A stretch of DNA of 43,280 nt from Candidatus Dormiibacterota bacterium (GCA_027306655.1 DAHUZL010000219.1:1-43280), one strand, 5' to 3'. Counted from the first letter of the stretch, positions 30,961 to 39,570 are shown. Notes: generated from the sequence alone by a model not told the origin. Program-made: numbers and translations.

Positions 30961-31944
30961 CTACCGTCCGACGATGGACATGTCGCGGTAGCGGTCACCC
31001 GCGACCGCACCCGGGGGGAGCGCCTCCGCCAGGGCCGCCAGGTCGCCGGCGCTGAGCGGCAGCTCGGCGGCCGCCACGTTCTCCTCCAGGTAGGGGCGCC
31101 GCTTGGTGCCCGGGATCGGCACGATGTCCCGGCCCTGGTGGAGCAGCCACGCGATCGCCACCTGCCCCACCGTCGCCCCGTGCGCCGCGGCGACGCTCGC
31201 GACCCGCTCCGCGAGGCCGAGGTTGCGGGCCAGGTTGTCCCCCTCGAAGCGGGGATAGCGGTCGCGCCGGGCGTCCCCCTCGGGCAGGTCGGCCGCGGAG
31301 CGGATCCGGCCGCCGAGGAGGCCTCGCCCGAGCGGGCTGTAGGCGACCAGCCCGATCCCCAGCGCGCGCAGGGTGGGGAGGAGCTCGGGCTCGGGATCGC
31401 GGGTGAAGAGGGAGTACTCGACCTGGAGGGCCGCGATCGGGTGGACGGCGTGGGCCCGCCGCACCGTCGCCGCCGCGGCCTCGGAGAGCCCGAGGTGGCG
31501 GACCTTGCCAGCCGCGACCAGGTCCGCCATCGCGCCCACCGTCTCCTCGATCGGGACCGCCAGGTCCACCCGGTGCTGGTAGTAGAGATCGATGTGATCG
31601 ACGCCGAGGCGGCCCAGGGAGGCGTCGCACGCCCGGCGGACGTAGTCGGGACGCCCGTTGACGCCGACCCAGCTGCCGTCGGGACGGCGCTCGTTGCCGA
31701 ACTTGGTGGCGAGCACGACCCGTTCGCGGCGGTCGCGAATCGCCTCCCCCACCAGCCGCTCGTTGGTGAAGGGCCCGTACATGTCGGCGGTGTCAAGCAG
31801 GGTGACGCCGAGCTCCAGGGCCCGCTGGATGGTGGCGATCGACTCCCGATCGTCGCGCGGCCCGTAGAACTCCGACATGCCCATGCAGCCGAGCCCGATC
31901 GCGGACACCTGGAGGCCGCCGGCGCCGAGTGGTCGCTGCTCCAT
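30961..31944 (-). CDS. Aldo/keto reductase
   Basis: A 327-residue NADPH-dependent oxidoreductase with the (alpha/beta)8 barrel of the AKR superfamily (YajO/AKR13-like). Seen: [28 protein letters not shown], catalytic Asp and Tyr in [14 protein letters not shown], Lys in VLATKFG, His in YYQHRVD, and [30 protein letters not shown], followed by [11 protein letters not shown]. It would reduce aldehydes or ketones in the cytoplasm; substrate unknown. Start ATG with GGGGAGG closely upstream. A possible promoter (TACCAT) lies about 35 bases before. It is followed directly by the small membrane protein gene. Confidence 0.94.
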   Translation of the reverse strand: MEQRPLGAGGLQVSAIGLGCMGMSEFYGPRDDRESIATIQRALELGVTLLDTADMYGPFTNERLVGEAIRDRRERVVLATKFGNERRPDGSWVGVNGRPDYVRRACDASLGRLGVDHIDLYYQHRVDLAVPIEETVGAMADLVAAGKVRHLGLSEAAAATVRRAHAVHPIAALQVEYSLFTRDPEPELLPTLRALGIGLVAYSPLGRGLLGGRIRSAADLPEGDARRDRYPRFEGDNLARNLGLAERVASVAAAHGATVGQVAIAWLLHQGRDIVPIPGTKRRPYLEENVAAAELPLSAGDLAALAEALPPGAVAGDRYRDMSIVGR

Positions 31945-32029
31945 GCCTCCCCTCCGCCCGGGCCGTCCGCTGCCCCGATGGTAGCGGGCGCGGCGGGCGC
32001 ACCGGTCCGACCGGCTCCAGGGGACCGGC

Positions 32030-32461
32030 TCACCCCTCCGCGAACGGGTTGACGATCTCGACCGTCCCGTAGAGACGGCCCGCCTGGAAGTCCTCGGACC
32101 ACAGCTCCGCGATCCCGAACCGCTCCGCATACGCCCAGAGGTGGGCATCGAACCAGGAGAGCTGGTAGGCGGCGGCCCCACGCAGCGCGATCCGGACCAG
32201 CTCCTGGTCCGGGTAGAGGACGTCGAACTGGCTGAGGAACTCCTCCGCCTCGCGACGAGCCTCGGCTGGGTCCAGCAGCGACGCGCCGCCGCCCAGCGGC
32301 CGCGTCACGGCCGCGACGAACTCGACGATCCCCTGGTGGGGCAGGATCACCGACGCGTCACGGAGCCCGCGACGCAGCACCTCGGTCGCGACCGCCTGCC
32401 TGCGGGGGAACCGCGGGTCGAAGCGGTAGACAAGGACGTTCGTGTCAATCAGCGCCGCCAT
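32030..32461 (-). CDS. PIN-domain ribonuclease toxin (VapC-like)
   Basis: A 143-residue PIN-domain protein. Acidic active-site residues are seen in [14 protein letters not shown] (first Asp), VEFVAAV (Glu), [12 protein letters not shown] (Asp) and LWSEDF (last acidic). VapC toxins cleave tRNA or rRNA and are held in check by a partner antitoxin. The antitoxin-like AbrB gene lies directly upstream and overlaps this start by 17 bases, so the pair is co-translated. A GAGGAG site lies 10 bases before the ATG. The last segment ([13 protein letters not shown]) is typical of this VapC subgroup. Confidence 0.9.
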   Translation of the reverse strand: MAALIDTNVLVYRFDPRFPRRQAVATEVLRRGLRDASVILPHQGIVEFVAAVTRPLGGGASLLDPAEARREAEEFLSQFDVLYPDQELVRIALRGAAAYQLSWFDAHLWAYAERFGIAELWSEDFQAGRLYGTVEIVNPFAEG

Positions 32462-32732
32462 GTCCGTACAGCTCCTCACGCCGCCATCCCCGGTCCGCCG
32501 CCGCCGCCGGTTCCGGCGAGGCGCTCTCGCGGGCCTGTTGGCGGATGGTGGCCCGGTCGAAGAGGTCGAGCCGGCGGCTCGGGTCGGCCGCCTCCCTCCG
32601 CTCGCGACGGGGGACGACCCGGATGGCGTCGCCGGCCGGGAACCAGTCGATCTCCGATCCGGGCGCGATGGCGTACTGCCGTGCCAGCGCCTTGGGGATC
32701 GTCACCTGCAGCTTGCTGGTCACCCTTGCCAT
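32445..32732 (-). CDS. AbrB/MazE-type antitoxin (VapB-like)
   Basis: A 95-residue protein with an N-terminal swapped-hairpin DNA-binding domain of the AbrB family: ARVTSKLQVTIPKALARQYAIAPGSEIDWFPAGDAIRVVPR. The rest is a flexible acidic/Arg region (ADPSRRLDLFDRATIRQQ) that would wrap the toxin. As in other vapBC pairs it should neutralise the PIN toxin and repress the operon. ATG at 32732 comes directly after AAGGAG and 6 bases after TAAAGT. The purine run is too close for a normal ribosome-binding site, so leaderless translation is likely. Toxin gene follows with overlap. Confidence 0.9.
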   Translation of the reverse strand: MARVTSKLQVTIPKALARQYAIAPGSEIDWFPAGDAIRVVPRRERREAADPSRRLDLFDRATIRQQARESASPEPAAAADRGWRREELYGHGGAD

Positions 32733-32738
32733 CTCCTT

Positions 32739-32744
32739 ACTTTA
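32739..32744 (-). promoter_or_regulatory. -10 element of the VapBC-like operon
   Basis: Minus-strand TAAAGT, 6 bases before the ATG at 32732. The AAGGAG between them abuts the start with no spacer, so the mRNA is probably leaderless. Confidence 0.5.
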
Positions 32745-32800
32745 GCAAGGGCGCGGGCCGAGGCGGTCGGCGGCCTGCCCGGGGAGGCGGCCTGGCCCAT

Positions 32801-33607
32801 TCAGCGGGCCGGTCGCGGTGCCCCCTTGTCCTCCTGGAGGCAATTGCCGCCGTCCACCACGAGGCACTCCCCGGTGACGTAGGCGGCGTCCCGGGTGGCG
32901 AGGAACTCCACCGCCGCCGCCACCTCGTCGGCGGTACCCGGCCGCCCCACCGGGGTGTGCGCGCCGGCGCGCAGCTCCGCCGGCGACGAGCTGTCGGTCG
33001 CGATCCAGCCGGGGAGGACGCAGTTCACCGTGATCCCCCGCCCCGCCGTCTCCAGCGCAACGGTCCGGACCAGCCCGGTGAGGCCGGCCTTGGCGGTGGC
33101 GTAGGCGCTGTCGCCGATGGTGCTCACCAACGGCCCCGTCACCGACGACACCACGACGATCCGCCCGTAGCCGCGGGCCAGCATCGCCGGCAGCGCCGCC
33201 CGCAGGGTATGCACCGCGGTGCCGAGGTTGATCTGCAACCCGCGGTTGAAGAGCGCCGCCGGCTGGTCGGCGAAGGCGGCGGCGGCGAGGGTCTCGCCCT
33301 CGGCGGAGATGCCCGCGTTGGCAACCACGATGTCCAGGCGACCGAAGTGCTCCAGGACCTCCCCGACCAGGGCCTCGGTCGCGGCGGGGTCGGTGAGGTC
33401 GCACGGACGCGCCACGATCTGGGCGCCGCGCCCCTCGAGCTCCGCCCCGCGCAGCTGGATCCTGGCCCCGGTGGCGGTGATCGCCACCCCCCGACACCAG
33501 CGGGCGAGCCGCTCCGCCGTCGCGAACCCGATCCCGCGCGGGCTGCCCGCGCCGGTCACGAGGGCGACCCGCGCGCGCTCCTCCGCCGAGCGTGCGTGCT
33601 CCAGCAC
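32801..33607 (-). CDS. SDR-family oxidoreductase
   Basis: A 268-residue short-chain dehydrogenase/reductase. Rossmann motif ALVTGAGSPRGIGFATAERLA (T-G-x-x-x-G-I-G with an insertion), the NAG strand VVANAG, catalytic Ser in IVVVSSVTG, and Y-x-x-x-K in SAYATAKAGLTGLVRT; PGWIATD and VTGECLVVDGGN follow. Acts on an alcohol/ketone with NAD(P)H; substrate unknown (3-ketoacyl-ACP reductase-like). I chose the GTG at 33607, 5 bases after AGGGGAGG; the adjacent GTG at 33610 is possible. It lies 11 bases after the ABC permease stop, so it belongs to the same operon. Confidence 0.91.
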   Translation of the reverse strand: MLEHARSAEERARVALVTGAGSPRGIGFATAERLARWCRGVAITATGARIQLRGAELEGRGAQIVARPCDLTDPAATEALVGEVLEHFGRLDIVVANAGISAEGETLAAAAFADQPAALFNRGLQINLGTAVHTLRAALPAMLARGYGRIVVVSSVTGPLVSTIGDSAYATAKAGLTGLVRTVALETAGRGITVNCVLPGWIATDSSSPAELRAGAHTPVGRPGTADEVAAAVEFLATRDAAYVTGECLVVDGGNCLQEDKGAPRPAR

Positions 33608-33618
33608 CACCGCCTCCC

Positions 33619-34458
33619 CTACTCCCACCGGAACGACCGCACCGCGAGGATGGTGAGCCCCGCGGCCCAGACCATGAGCAGCGCCCAGTCGCTCGCCGCC
33701 ACCCGACCGGTGGGCGAGAGGGCTCCCCGCAGACCGGCGCTCAGCGCGCTGACCGGGAGCACCCGCGCCAGCGGCTGGATGAAGCCCGGCAGGTGTGAGA
33801 TCGACACCGCGACCCCGCCGAGGACGAGGAAGACGAGGTAGAGGCCGTTGACGACGCCGAGGGTCACCTCGGCCCGCAGCGCTCCGGCGAGGAGCATTCC
33901 GCAGGCGGCGAAGGTCGCCGCCCCGAGGGCAAGGAGGCCCACCGCCAGCAGGAGGGCGCCGTGCGGGCGCCAGCCGTAGGCGAGGGCGGCGACGGCGCCG
34001 AGGAGCACCACCTGGAGCAGCTGCAGGGCCAGGACCGAGAGCGCCTTGGCGCCGAGGAGCCCCGCGCGCGAGAGGGGAGAGCCGCCGAGCCGCTTCAGCA
34101 CGCCGTAGGCGCGCTGGTAGCCGGTGGTGATGCCGAGCGTCACCATCCCCGACGACAGCACCGCCAGGGTGAGCATGCCGGGGAGCAGGAAGTCGATCGA
34201 CGGGCGCCGGTGGGGGACAGCGATCCCGGAGCTGGCAAAGAAGACCAGCAGCAGGACCGGCAGCACCAGGGTGACGACGAAGTTCTCACCCTGGCGCAGG
34301 GTGAGCACGAGCTCCACCCGGGCCTGGGCGAGCAGCCGCCGGAGCGCGGGGGACGGCCCGGGCTCGCCCGGCGGGTCCAGCAGGGCCACCAGCGCGGCGG
34401 CGGTGGGGACGGCGGCGTGCGCGGCCGCGCCGGCCCCCGGCCCCCGGGTCCGGCTCAT
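33619..34458 (-). CDS. ABC-2 type transporter permease
   Basis: A 279-residue membrane protein with six hydrophobic helices of the ABC-2 exporter type. After an N-terminal Ala/Pro-rich tail and an amphipathic segment (LRRLLAQARVELVLTLRQGENF) come TM1 (VVTLVLPVLLLVFFASSG), a loop, TM2 (LLPGMLTLAVLSSGMVTLG), then YQRAYGVLKRLGGSPLSRAGLLGAKAL, the coupling-helix region typical of the family, and further helices. ATG overlaps the ATPase stop as ATGA, so the two subunits are made together. They probably export a drug, lipid or peptide. Confidence 0.92.
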   Translation of the reverse strand: MSRTRGPGAGAAAHAAVPTAAALVALLDPPGEPGPSPALRRLLAQARVELVLTLRQGENFVVTLVLPVLLLVFFASSGIAVPHRRPSIDFLLPGMLTLAVLSSGMVTLGITTGYQRAYGVLKRLGGSPLSRAGLLGAKALSVLALQLLQVVLLGAVAALAYGWRPHGALLLAVGLLALGAATFAACGMLLAGALRAEVTLGVVNGLYLVFLVLGGVAVSISHLPGFIQPLARVLPVSALSAGLRGALSPTGRVAASDWALLMVWAAGLTILAVRSFRWE

Positions 34459-35474
34459 CCGGAGCCGCCCTCGCGACCGACGCCGGCGGGCTCGGTCGGA
34501 CTGCCGATGCCGCCGTCCCCGGCGGACAGGGACTCGCCGGTCAGGGCGAAGAACACGGCCTCCAGCGAGCGCGTGCCCACCCGCATCGAGCTGCAGGGAA
34601 CCTCCGCGTCGCGCATCCAGGCGGCCAGCGACGCCATCGCCGCCGCCGTGGAGTCGGTCGAGGCCGTGAAGGTCGTTGGACCGGTCACGATGACGCGACC
34701 CAGGCCGGGGAGGCGCGGCAGCCGGCCCGGGTCGAAGGGGCCCGCTGTCTCCACCTCGAGCCGGCTCTCCGCCCCCGCACCGCGCAGGGCCCGGGGGGTG
34801 TCGCAGGCGACCAGCCGGCCGTGGTGGACGATCGCGATCCGGTCGGCCAGCCGCTCCGCCTCCTCGAGGTCGTGGGTGGTGAGGACCACGGTCGTCGCCC
34901 GGCGCCGCAGGGCCAGGATCAGCTCCCAGGTCGAGTGACGGGCCGTGGGATCCATTCCCGCCGTGGGCTCGTCGAGGAAGCACAGCTCCGGCCGGCCGAC
35001 CAGGGCGACGGCCAGGCTGAGGCGCTGGCGCTCCCCGCCGGAGAGCTGCTTCACCCGGGACCGGCGCCTCGGTCCGAGCCCGACCGCCTCCAGCAACCCC
35101 ATGGGGTCCGCGGGCACGGCGAAGAATCGGCCGAAGAGGCGCAGGACCTCCTCGACCCGGAGGGCGGGGTAGAGGCCGCCCGCCTGAAGCATGATCCCGA
35201 GCCGCCAGCGCAGCCGCGACCCGTCTGCCACCGGGTCGAGGCCGAGCACGCGCACCCGCCCCCGGTCGGGTCGGGCGTAGCCCTCGCAGAGCTCGACCAG
35301 GGTGGTCTTGCCGGCGCCGTTCGGGCCCAGCAGGGCGCAGCACTCGCCCCGCGCCACCTCCAGGCTGAGCCCGTCGAGTGCCACCGTCCGCCCGTACCGC
35401 CGGACCACCCCGTCGAGCGCGATCGCCGGGACCAGCGGATCGGCGCCGCGCTCCCCGCCGCTGCGGTCGATCAC
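34455..35474 (-). CDS. ABC transporter ATP-binding protein
   Basis: A 339-residue ATPase of the DrrA/NatA-like ABC-2 exporter class. Walker A GPNGAGKTTL, Q-loop region LGIMLQAGGL, signature LSGGERQRLSLA, Walker B LCFLDEPTAGMD and H-loop LTTHDLEEAE are all present. After about residue 230 a C-terminal domain (ESRLEVETAGPFDPGRLP... VGTRSLEAVFFALTG) resembles that of DrrA-like proteins. Works with the permease encoded next, with ATGA overlap. GTG at 35474 follows CAGAAT by 6 bases, so the operon mRNA is probably leaderless. The substrate is unknown. Confidence 0.95.
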   Translation of the reverse strand: MIDRSGGERGADPLVPAIALDGVVRRYGRTVALDGLSLEVARGECCALLGPNGAGKTTLVELCEGYARPDRGRVRVLGLDPVADGSRLRWRLGIMLQAGGLYPALRVEEVLRLFGRFFAVPADPMGLLEAVGLGPRRRSRVKQLSGGERQRLSLAVALVGRPELCFLDEPTAGMDPTARHSTWELILALRRRATTVVLTTHDLEEAERLADRIAIVHHGRLVACDTPRALRGAGAESRLEVETAGPFDPGRLPRLPGLGRVIVTGPTTFTASTDSTAAAMASLAAWMRDAEVPCSSMRVGTRSLEAVFFALTGESLSAGDGGIGSPTEPAGVGREGGSG

Positions 35475-35480
35475 CCTGGC

Positions 35481-35486
35481 ATTCTG
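35481..35486 (-). promoter_or_regulatory. -10 element of the ABC exporter operon
   Basis: Minus-strand CAGAAT, 6 bases before the GTG at 35474 and without a ribosome-binding site. Same pattern as other leaderless genes. Confidence 0.5.
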
Positions 35487-35507
35487 CAGGGCGCGGCGGG
35501 ATCGCGG

Positions 35508-35738
35508 TCAGCGCGCCCCCGTGACCCCGGGCACCTCCATCCTGGCGACCCAACCCCGAGCGTCGATGTCCAATCGTCGGCGCGGCACCAGGCGTCCGGA
35601 GACCGGCGCCCATCCGGAGCCGCCTCGAAGGCGCGCCGCGAGCTGGCCCCGGGCGACGTGGTCGGCTCGCTCACAGTGGCGGCAGGTGCAGAGGCCCGTC
35701 GATGACATCATCAGCAGCGCCGGGAGCGGTCGGTCCAT
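35508..35738 (-). CDS. Possible small Cys-containing protein
   Basis: A 76-residue frame with a GGAG ribosome-binding site 7 bases before the ATG. Near residues 17-23 is CTCRHCER, a C-x-C-x-x-C cluster that could hold a metal, followed by a basic C-terminal half (RRRLDIDARGWVARMEVPG). No family recognised. Third codon positions are GC-rich but less so than in neighbouring genes. The stop lies 21 bases before the ABC exporter -10. A small gene or a chance frame are both possible. The rest of the gap to 35890 shows nothing. Confidence 0.35.
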   Translation of the reverse strand: MDRPLPALLMMSSTGLCTCRHCERADHVARGQLAARLRGGSGWAPVSGRLVPRRRLDIDARGWVARMEVPGVTGAR

Positions 35739-35890
35739 CGCGGTTCTCCGATGCAGGGTCCGGTCGGTGGCGTGACACGGCCGCCTCGGTCGGGAGGGTC
35801 GGCCGCCGTGCGCCCCACCCTATGCCAGACCGGAGCGCCCACACCTGAGAGGCGGCTGAGACCCCGTCCGAGGGTGGCGACCGCCCCGGC

Positions 35891-36577
35891 TCACCAGGGC
35901 AGCGGTTCCGCCAGCGACCCGATCACGGAGTCGGCGCCGCCGGCGCGCAGCTGGTCGGCGCTGAAGTTGTGGCTGGCGACGCCGACGCAGCGCATGCCGG
36001 CGGCATGGGCCCCATCCACGTCATGAGGGGTGTCGCCGACGACGACGCACTGCTCGGCGGTGAGCGGCGCGCCGAATACCAGCGCCGCCCGCTCCAGGGC
36101 GATCCGCGCCACCTCGCCGCGGTCGCTGGAGTCCGACCCGAACCCGCCGAAGGCGAAGAACCGGTTGAGGCCGCCGCGATGCATCTTGACGTGGGCGGAG
36201 GCCTCGAGGTTGCCGGTGAGCAGCCCCAGGAGGTGGCCGTCGGCGATCAGCCGCGGGAGCAGGTCCGCCACCCCGTCGAGGACCCGGTATCCGGTCGACT
36301 GGGCGACCGTGTCGCGCAGGTGGTGGGTCCGACGGTCGAGCAGACGGCGGAACTCCTCGTCGCCGGGCTGACGGTGGAGCACCGCCACAAAGGTGGCGCG
36401 ACCGACATCGGGATCGGTCATGCCGGTGTCGGTGAACTGGCCGATGTCAGCCGGGATCCCGTAGAGCTCGTCGAAGGCCAGCCGCCACGACGCGGCGCCC
36501 GCGCCCCCGGTGATGATGAGGGTGCCGTCGATATCGAAGAGGATCGCGATCGGGCGGGAGGACAGGCGCTCAGCCAC
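35891..36577 (-). CDS. HAD-family phosphatase
   Basis: A 228-residue HAD hydrolase, phosphoglycolate-phosphatase/beta-phosphoglucomutase-like. Motif I AILFDIDGTLI (nucleophile and acid/base Asp), a helical cap (about residues 22-90), motif II LLTGN (Thr), Lys/Arg region around DRGEVARIALERA, and motif IV CVVVGDTPHDVDGAHAAGM. DxDGT makes a phosphatase role likely. It is the last gene of the glucose dehydrogenase/6-phosphogluconate dehydrogenase cluster, starting at GTG 24 bases after the gnd stop. A sugar-phosphate substrate is plausible by context only. Confidence 0.92.
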   Translation of the reverse strand: MAERLSSRPIAILFDIDGTLIITGGAGAASWRLAFDELYGIPADIGQFTDTGMTDPDVGRATFVAVLHRQPGDEEFRRLLDRRTHHLRDTVAQSTGYRVLDGVADLLPRLIADGHLLGLLTGNLEASAHVKMHRGGLNRFFAFGGFGSDSSDRGEVARIALERAALVFGAPLTAEQCVVVGDTPHDVDGAHAAGMRCVGVASHNFSADQLRAGGADSVIGSLAEPLPW

Positions 36578-36601
36578 CGGTCTGACGGGCCCCGGTGCCG
36601 C

Positions 36602-37621
36602 TCATGGCGCGGGCTCCTCGTCGTGGCCACCGAACTGCTTGCGCATCGCCGAGAGGACCTGGCTGCCGAAGCGGTCGAGGTCGCGGGTGGCGAAGCGGGA
36701 GAAGAGTGCCGTGGCCAGGACCGGGGCGGGCACCCCCTCCTCGATCGCGGCGATCGCGGTCCACCGCCCCTCGCCGGAGTCCGAAACCCGTCCCGAGAAG
36801 TCGTCGAGGGTGGGCGACTCGACCAGGGCCTGGGCGGTGAGGTCGAGCAGCCACGAGGCGATCACGCTCCCCCGCCGCCAGACCTCGGTCACCGCCGCGA
36901 GGTCGAGCGGGTAGCGATAGAACTGGGGGTCCTCGAGGGGCGCGGTCTCCGCGTCGGCGTGGCGCTCTGCGGTGCCGGCGTTGGCGTGGCGGAGGATGTT
37001 GAGGCCCTCGGCGTAGGCGGCCATCGCCCCGTACTCGATCCCGTTGTGCACCATCTTGACGAAGTGGCCGGCCCCGACGGGGCCGCAGTGGAGATAGCCG
37101 TGCTCCTCCGGGGTGGGCTCGCCGGTCCGCCCGGGCGTCCGCGGCGCCGCGGCCACCCCGGGGGCGATCGCCTGGAACAGGGCCTCCAGCCGGCCCACCA
37201 CCTCGGCGTCCCCCCCGATCATGAGGCAGTAGCCCCGCTCCAGCCCCCACACCCCCCCGCTGGTACCGACGTCGAGGTAGTGGATCCGGCGCTGGGCGAG
37301 GACCGCGGCGCGGGCGATGTCGTCCCGGTAGTAGGTGTTGCCGCCGTCGATCACGGCGTCGCCGGGGGCCAGCCGCGAGCCCAGGTCCTCGACGGTGCGC
37401 TCGGTGATGGCGCCGGCGGGGACCATCACCCAGACCGCCCGCGGCGGCGCCAGCGCGGCGACCAGATCATCCAGCGACGACGCCCCCCGGGCGCCCTCGC
37501 GCTGCAGGCCGGCCGCCAGCGCGGGGTTGACGTCGAAGACGACGCACTCGTGGCCTGCGGCCATGAGCCGCCGCACCAGGTTGGCGCCCATCCGTCCCAG
37601 TCCGACCATTCCCAGTTGCAT
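36602..37621 (-). CDS. gnd: 6-phosphogluconate dehydrogenase, short (NAD-type) form
   Basis: A 339-residue enzyme that oxidatively decarboxylates 6-phosphogluconate to ribulose 5-phosphate. N-terminal Rossmann motif MVGLGRMGANLVRRLMAAGH, then VWVMVPAG, IDGGNTYYRDD, LDVGTSGGVWGLERGYCLMIGG and the catalytic HCGPVGAGHFVKMVHNGIEYG (substrate Lys, His and Asn). The length fits the short ~300-340-residue YqeC/GndA-like form, which is usually NAD-linked, rather than the 470-residue NADP enzyme. GGGAG lies 7 bases before the ATG. It follows the glucose dehydrogenase gene after 90 bases. Confidence 0.96.
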   Translation of the reverse strand: MQLGMVGLGRMGANLVRRLMAAGHECVVFDVNPALAAGLQREGARGASSLDDLVAALAPPRAVWVMVPAGAITERTVEDLGSRLAPGDAVIDGGNTYYRDDIARAAVLAQRRIHYLDVGTSGGVWGLERGYCLMIGGDAEVVGRLEALFQAIAPGVAAAPRTPGRTGEPTPEEHGYLHCGPVGAGHFVKMVHNGIEYGAMAAYAEGLNILRHANAGTAERHADAETAPLEDPQFYRYPLDLAAVTEVWRRGSVIASWLLDLTAQALVESPTLDDFSGRVSDSGEGRWTAIAAIEEGVPAPVLATALFSRFATRDLDRFGSQVLSAMRKQFGGHDEEPAP

Positions 37622-37711
37622 GCGGTGGCTCCCGTGGGTGGCTGTCTCAGTCCGCGGCCGGCATCGTCGGTCGACTGACCCGGGGGGGCGCCGCGGGCCG
37701 GCTCCCGCCGC

Positions 37712-38482
37712 TCACACGAAGCGGGGGTAGAGGGACATGCCGCCGTCGACGATGAGGGTGGTGCCGGTCACGTAGCCGGCCTCGGAGCTGGCCGCCCAGG
37801 CCACCGCGGCCGCGATCTCCTCCGGCTGGCCCATCCGCCCCATCGGGATCTCCGCCTCCACCTGGTGCTCGGCCTCGGGGTCGTCGAGGACGAACCGGTT
37901 GATGGGGGTGACGATCGCGCCCGGGGCGATGTTGCAGACCCGGACGCCCCGGGGGGCGAGCTCGCGCGCCGCCGTCTTCATCAGCAGCTGGAGCCCCCCC
38001 TTGGAGGCGCAGTAGTGGGCGAATCCCGGCCAGGGGATGAACTCGTGCACGCTCGACATGTTGACGATCACGCCGTGTCCGGCCGCGGCCATCACCTTGC
38101 CCGCCTCCCGGAGGCAGAGGAAGGCGCCGGTGAGGTTGGTCCGGAGCACCGCCGACCAGTCGGCCTCCGCCATCGCCAGGAGGGGGATCTGCTTCTCGAT
38201 CCCGGCGTTGTTGACCAGCAGGTCGAGCCCGCCCAGGGCGCTGGCCGCCTGCGCCACCATGGCGACCACCTGCGCCTCGTCGCCGACGTCGGCGCGGATG
38301 GCCAGACCGGTGGTGCCCGCCCGCCTCACCGCCTCGACCACCCGGGTCGCGTCGTCGGCCTCCTTGTCGGAGTAGTAGTTGACGCACACGCTGGCCCCCT
38401 CCCGGGCCAGCCGCTCGGCCGTCGACTGGCCGATCCCGCTCGAGGCGCCGGTCACGAGCGCCCGCCGTCCCTGCAGCAGCAT
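37712..38482 (-). CDS. gdh: Glucose 1-dehydrogenase (SDR family)
   Basis: A 256-residue short-chain dehydrogenase closely resembling Bacillus-type glucose 1-dehydrogenase. Shared features: ALVTGASSGIGQSTAERLA, CVNYYSDKEADD, LLVNNAGIEKQIPL, NMSSVHEFIPWPGFAHYCASKGG with catalytic Ser, Tyr and Lys, NIAPGAIVTPIN, EIPMGRMGQPEEIAAAVAW, SSEAGYVTGTTLIVDGGM and a C-terminal YPRF. It oxidises beta-D-glucose to gluconolactone with NAD(P). ATG at 38482 has GGGAG 6 bases upstream. With gnd next, it suggests direct glucose oxidation feeding 6-phosphogluconate, although no gluconate kinase is in the window. Confidence 0.93.
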   Translation of the reverse strand: MLLQGRRALVTGASSGIGQSTAERLAREGASVCVNYYSDKEADDATRVVEAVRRAGTTGLAIRADVGDEAQVVAMVAQAASALGGLDLLVNNAGIEKQIPLLAMAEADWSAVLRTNLTGAFLCLREAGKVMAAAGHGVIVNMSSVHEFIPWPGFAHYCASKGGLQLLMKTAARELAPRGVRVCNIAPGAIVTPINRFVLDDPEAEHQVEAEIPMGRMGQPEEIAAAVAWAASSEAGYVTGTTLIVDGGMSLYPRFV

Positions 38483-38641
38483 CCGGATCTCCCTGACTCG
38501 GTCCCCCCCCATTCTCGCGCCCGGGGGCCGGTCGGGGGGCGGCCCGGCGGCTCGCCCTCGCCGACGACGGCGGGCGGGTCGTTCCCGGGGGGCACACGTC
38601 GCGCCCGGTGCGAGCCAGCGGACCCGTACGCTGTCGTGTGA

Positions 38642-38647
38642 TACCCT
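38642..38647 (+). promoter_or_regulatory. -10 element of the HTH-AbiEii-DUF6922 operon
   Basis: TACCCT, 6 bases before the GTG at 38654. The overlapping TACACAT just after it is also AT-rich. No ribosome-binding site, so the transcript is probably leaderless. Confidence 0.5.
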
Positions 38648-38653
38648 ACACAT

Positions 38654-38866
38654 GTGCGACTGGCCGTGGTGGGCGAGAGGGAGATCGCCGAGCGCCTCCA
38701 GGTCCAGCCGGCCACGGTGCACCAGTGGCGGCGCCGCGGCCGCCTGCCCCCCGCTGAGGCGTCGGTGAGCGGCATGCCGGTGTGGCGCTGGACCACGATC
38801 GAGCGCTGGGCGCACGCCACCGGACGGCTGCGATCGCCACGCCCGCCGTGGCCGCGGGAGGGATGA
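38654..38866 (+). CDS. Helix-turn-helix DNA-binding protein (excisionase/MerR-like)
   Basis: A 70-residue protein with one winged-helix domain: VVGEREIAERLQVQPATVHQWRRRGRLPPAEASVSGMPVWRWTTIERWA. This is the pattern of small excisionase/MerR-type binders, in which the turn VQPATVHQW is followed by the wing PVWRW. It opens a three-gene operon with an AbiEii-type nucleotidyltransferase and a DUF6922 protein, sharing ATGA with the second gene. It probably regulates the operon and may serve as the antitoxin, as HTH proteins do in AbiE-like systems; that role is inference. GTG start 6 bases after TACCCT. Confidence 0.88.
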   Translation: MRLAVVGEREIAERLQVQPATVHQWRRRGRLPPAEASVSGMPVWRWTTIERWAHATGRLRSPRPPWPREG

Positions 38867-39570
38867 TGTCGCCGGAGGTGCTCGCCCCGGAGGCTCGCGC
38901 GGTGCTGACCGCGCTGGCCCGCACCCGCCTTCGGCTCCGCCACTACCTGGCCGGCGGGACGGGCCTCGCGCTCCAGATCGGCCACCGCCGGTCGCGGGAC
39001 CTCGACTTCTTCACCCTCCGACCGACGCAGCGCCTCGAGACCCAGGCGGTCGCGCGGGTGGTGGCCGACACCTTTCCCGCCTCCGCCTACCGGGTCTCCT
39101 TCCGCTCGCTCGAGCAGATCGACTTCCGCGTGGACGGGGTGAAGGTCACGTTCCTCGCCTATCCGTTCCGCCTGCAGGCCGCGACGCTGCCGATCCACGG
39201 CGTGCAGGTGGCGGCGGTCGACGACATCGCGGCGATGAAGGCCTACACGCTCGGCCGCCGCGCCGCCGCCCGCGACTACCTCGACCTCTTCAGCATCCTC
39301 CGCGTCGGAGCCGTCTCCCTGGCCGGCCTCATCACCCGGGCCGAGCGGATGTTCCAACTGGAGGGGGAGCGCCTCTTCGATCCCCACCTCTTCGTGAAGC
39401 AGCTCGCCTACACCGACGATCTCCAGGACCGCGCGGCTGCCCTCCGCGACATGGTCGACGGCTCGCTGAGGTGGACCGACGTGGAGCGGTCCCTCACCGA
39501 GGCGGCGGCCGCCTGGGCGTCGGCTGCCGTGGTCGCGGAGCCGGAGCCGCCGCCGGGACGACCGAGGTGA
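38863..39570 (+). CDS. AbiEii/DUF1814-type nucleotidyltransferase (toxin-like)
   Basis: A 235-residue protein of the nucleotidyl transferase AbiEii family. The catalytic core is HYLAGGTGLALQIGHRRSRDLDFF (G-G-T-x-L followed by the D-x-D metal site), then VTFLAYPF, AAVDDIAAMKAYTLGRRAAARDYLDLFSIL (K-x-x-A-...-R-D-x-x-D). AbiEii toxins transfer nucleotides to tRNA or other targets and stall growth, often as phage defence or toxin-antitoxin systems. ATG at 38863 overlaps the HTH stop (ATGA), with GGGAGGG just upstream. The DUF6922 gene follows with a GTGA overlap. Confidence 0.92.
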   Translation: MMSPEVLAPEARAVLTALARTRLRLRHYLAGGTGLALQIGHRRSRDLDFFTLRPTQRLETQAVARVVADTFPASAYRVSFRSLEQIDFRVDGVKVTFLAYPFRLQAATLPIHGVQVAAVDDIAAMKAYTLGRRAAARDYLDLFSILRVGAVSLAGLITRAERMFQLEGERLFDPHLFVKQLAYTDDLQDRAAALRDMVDGSLRWTDVERSLTEAAAAWASAAVVAEPEPPPGRPR

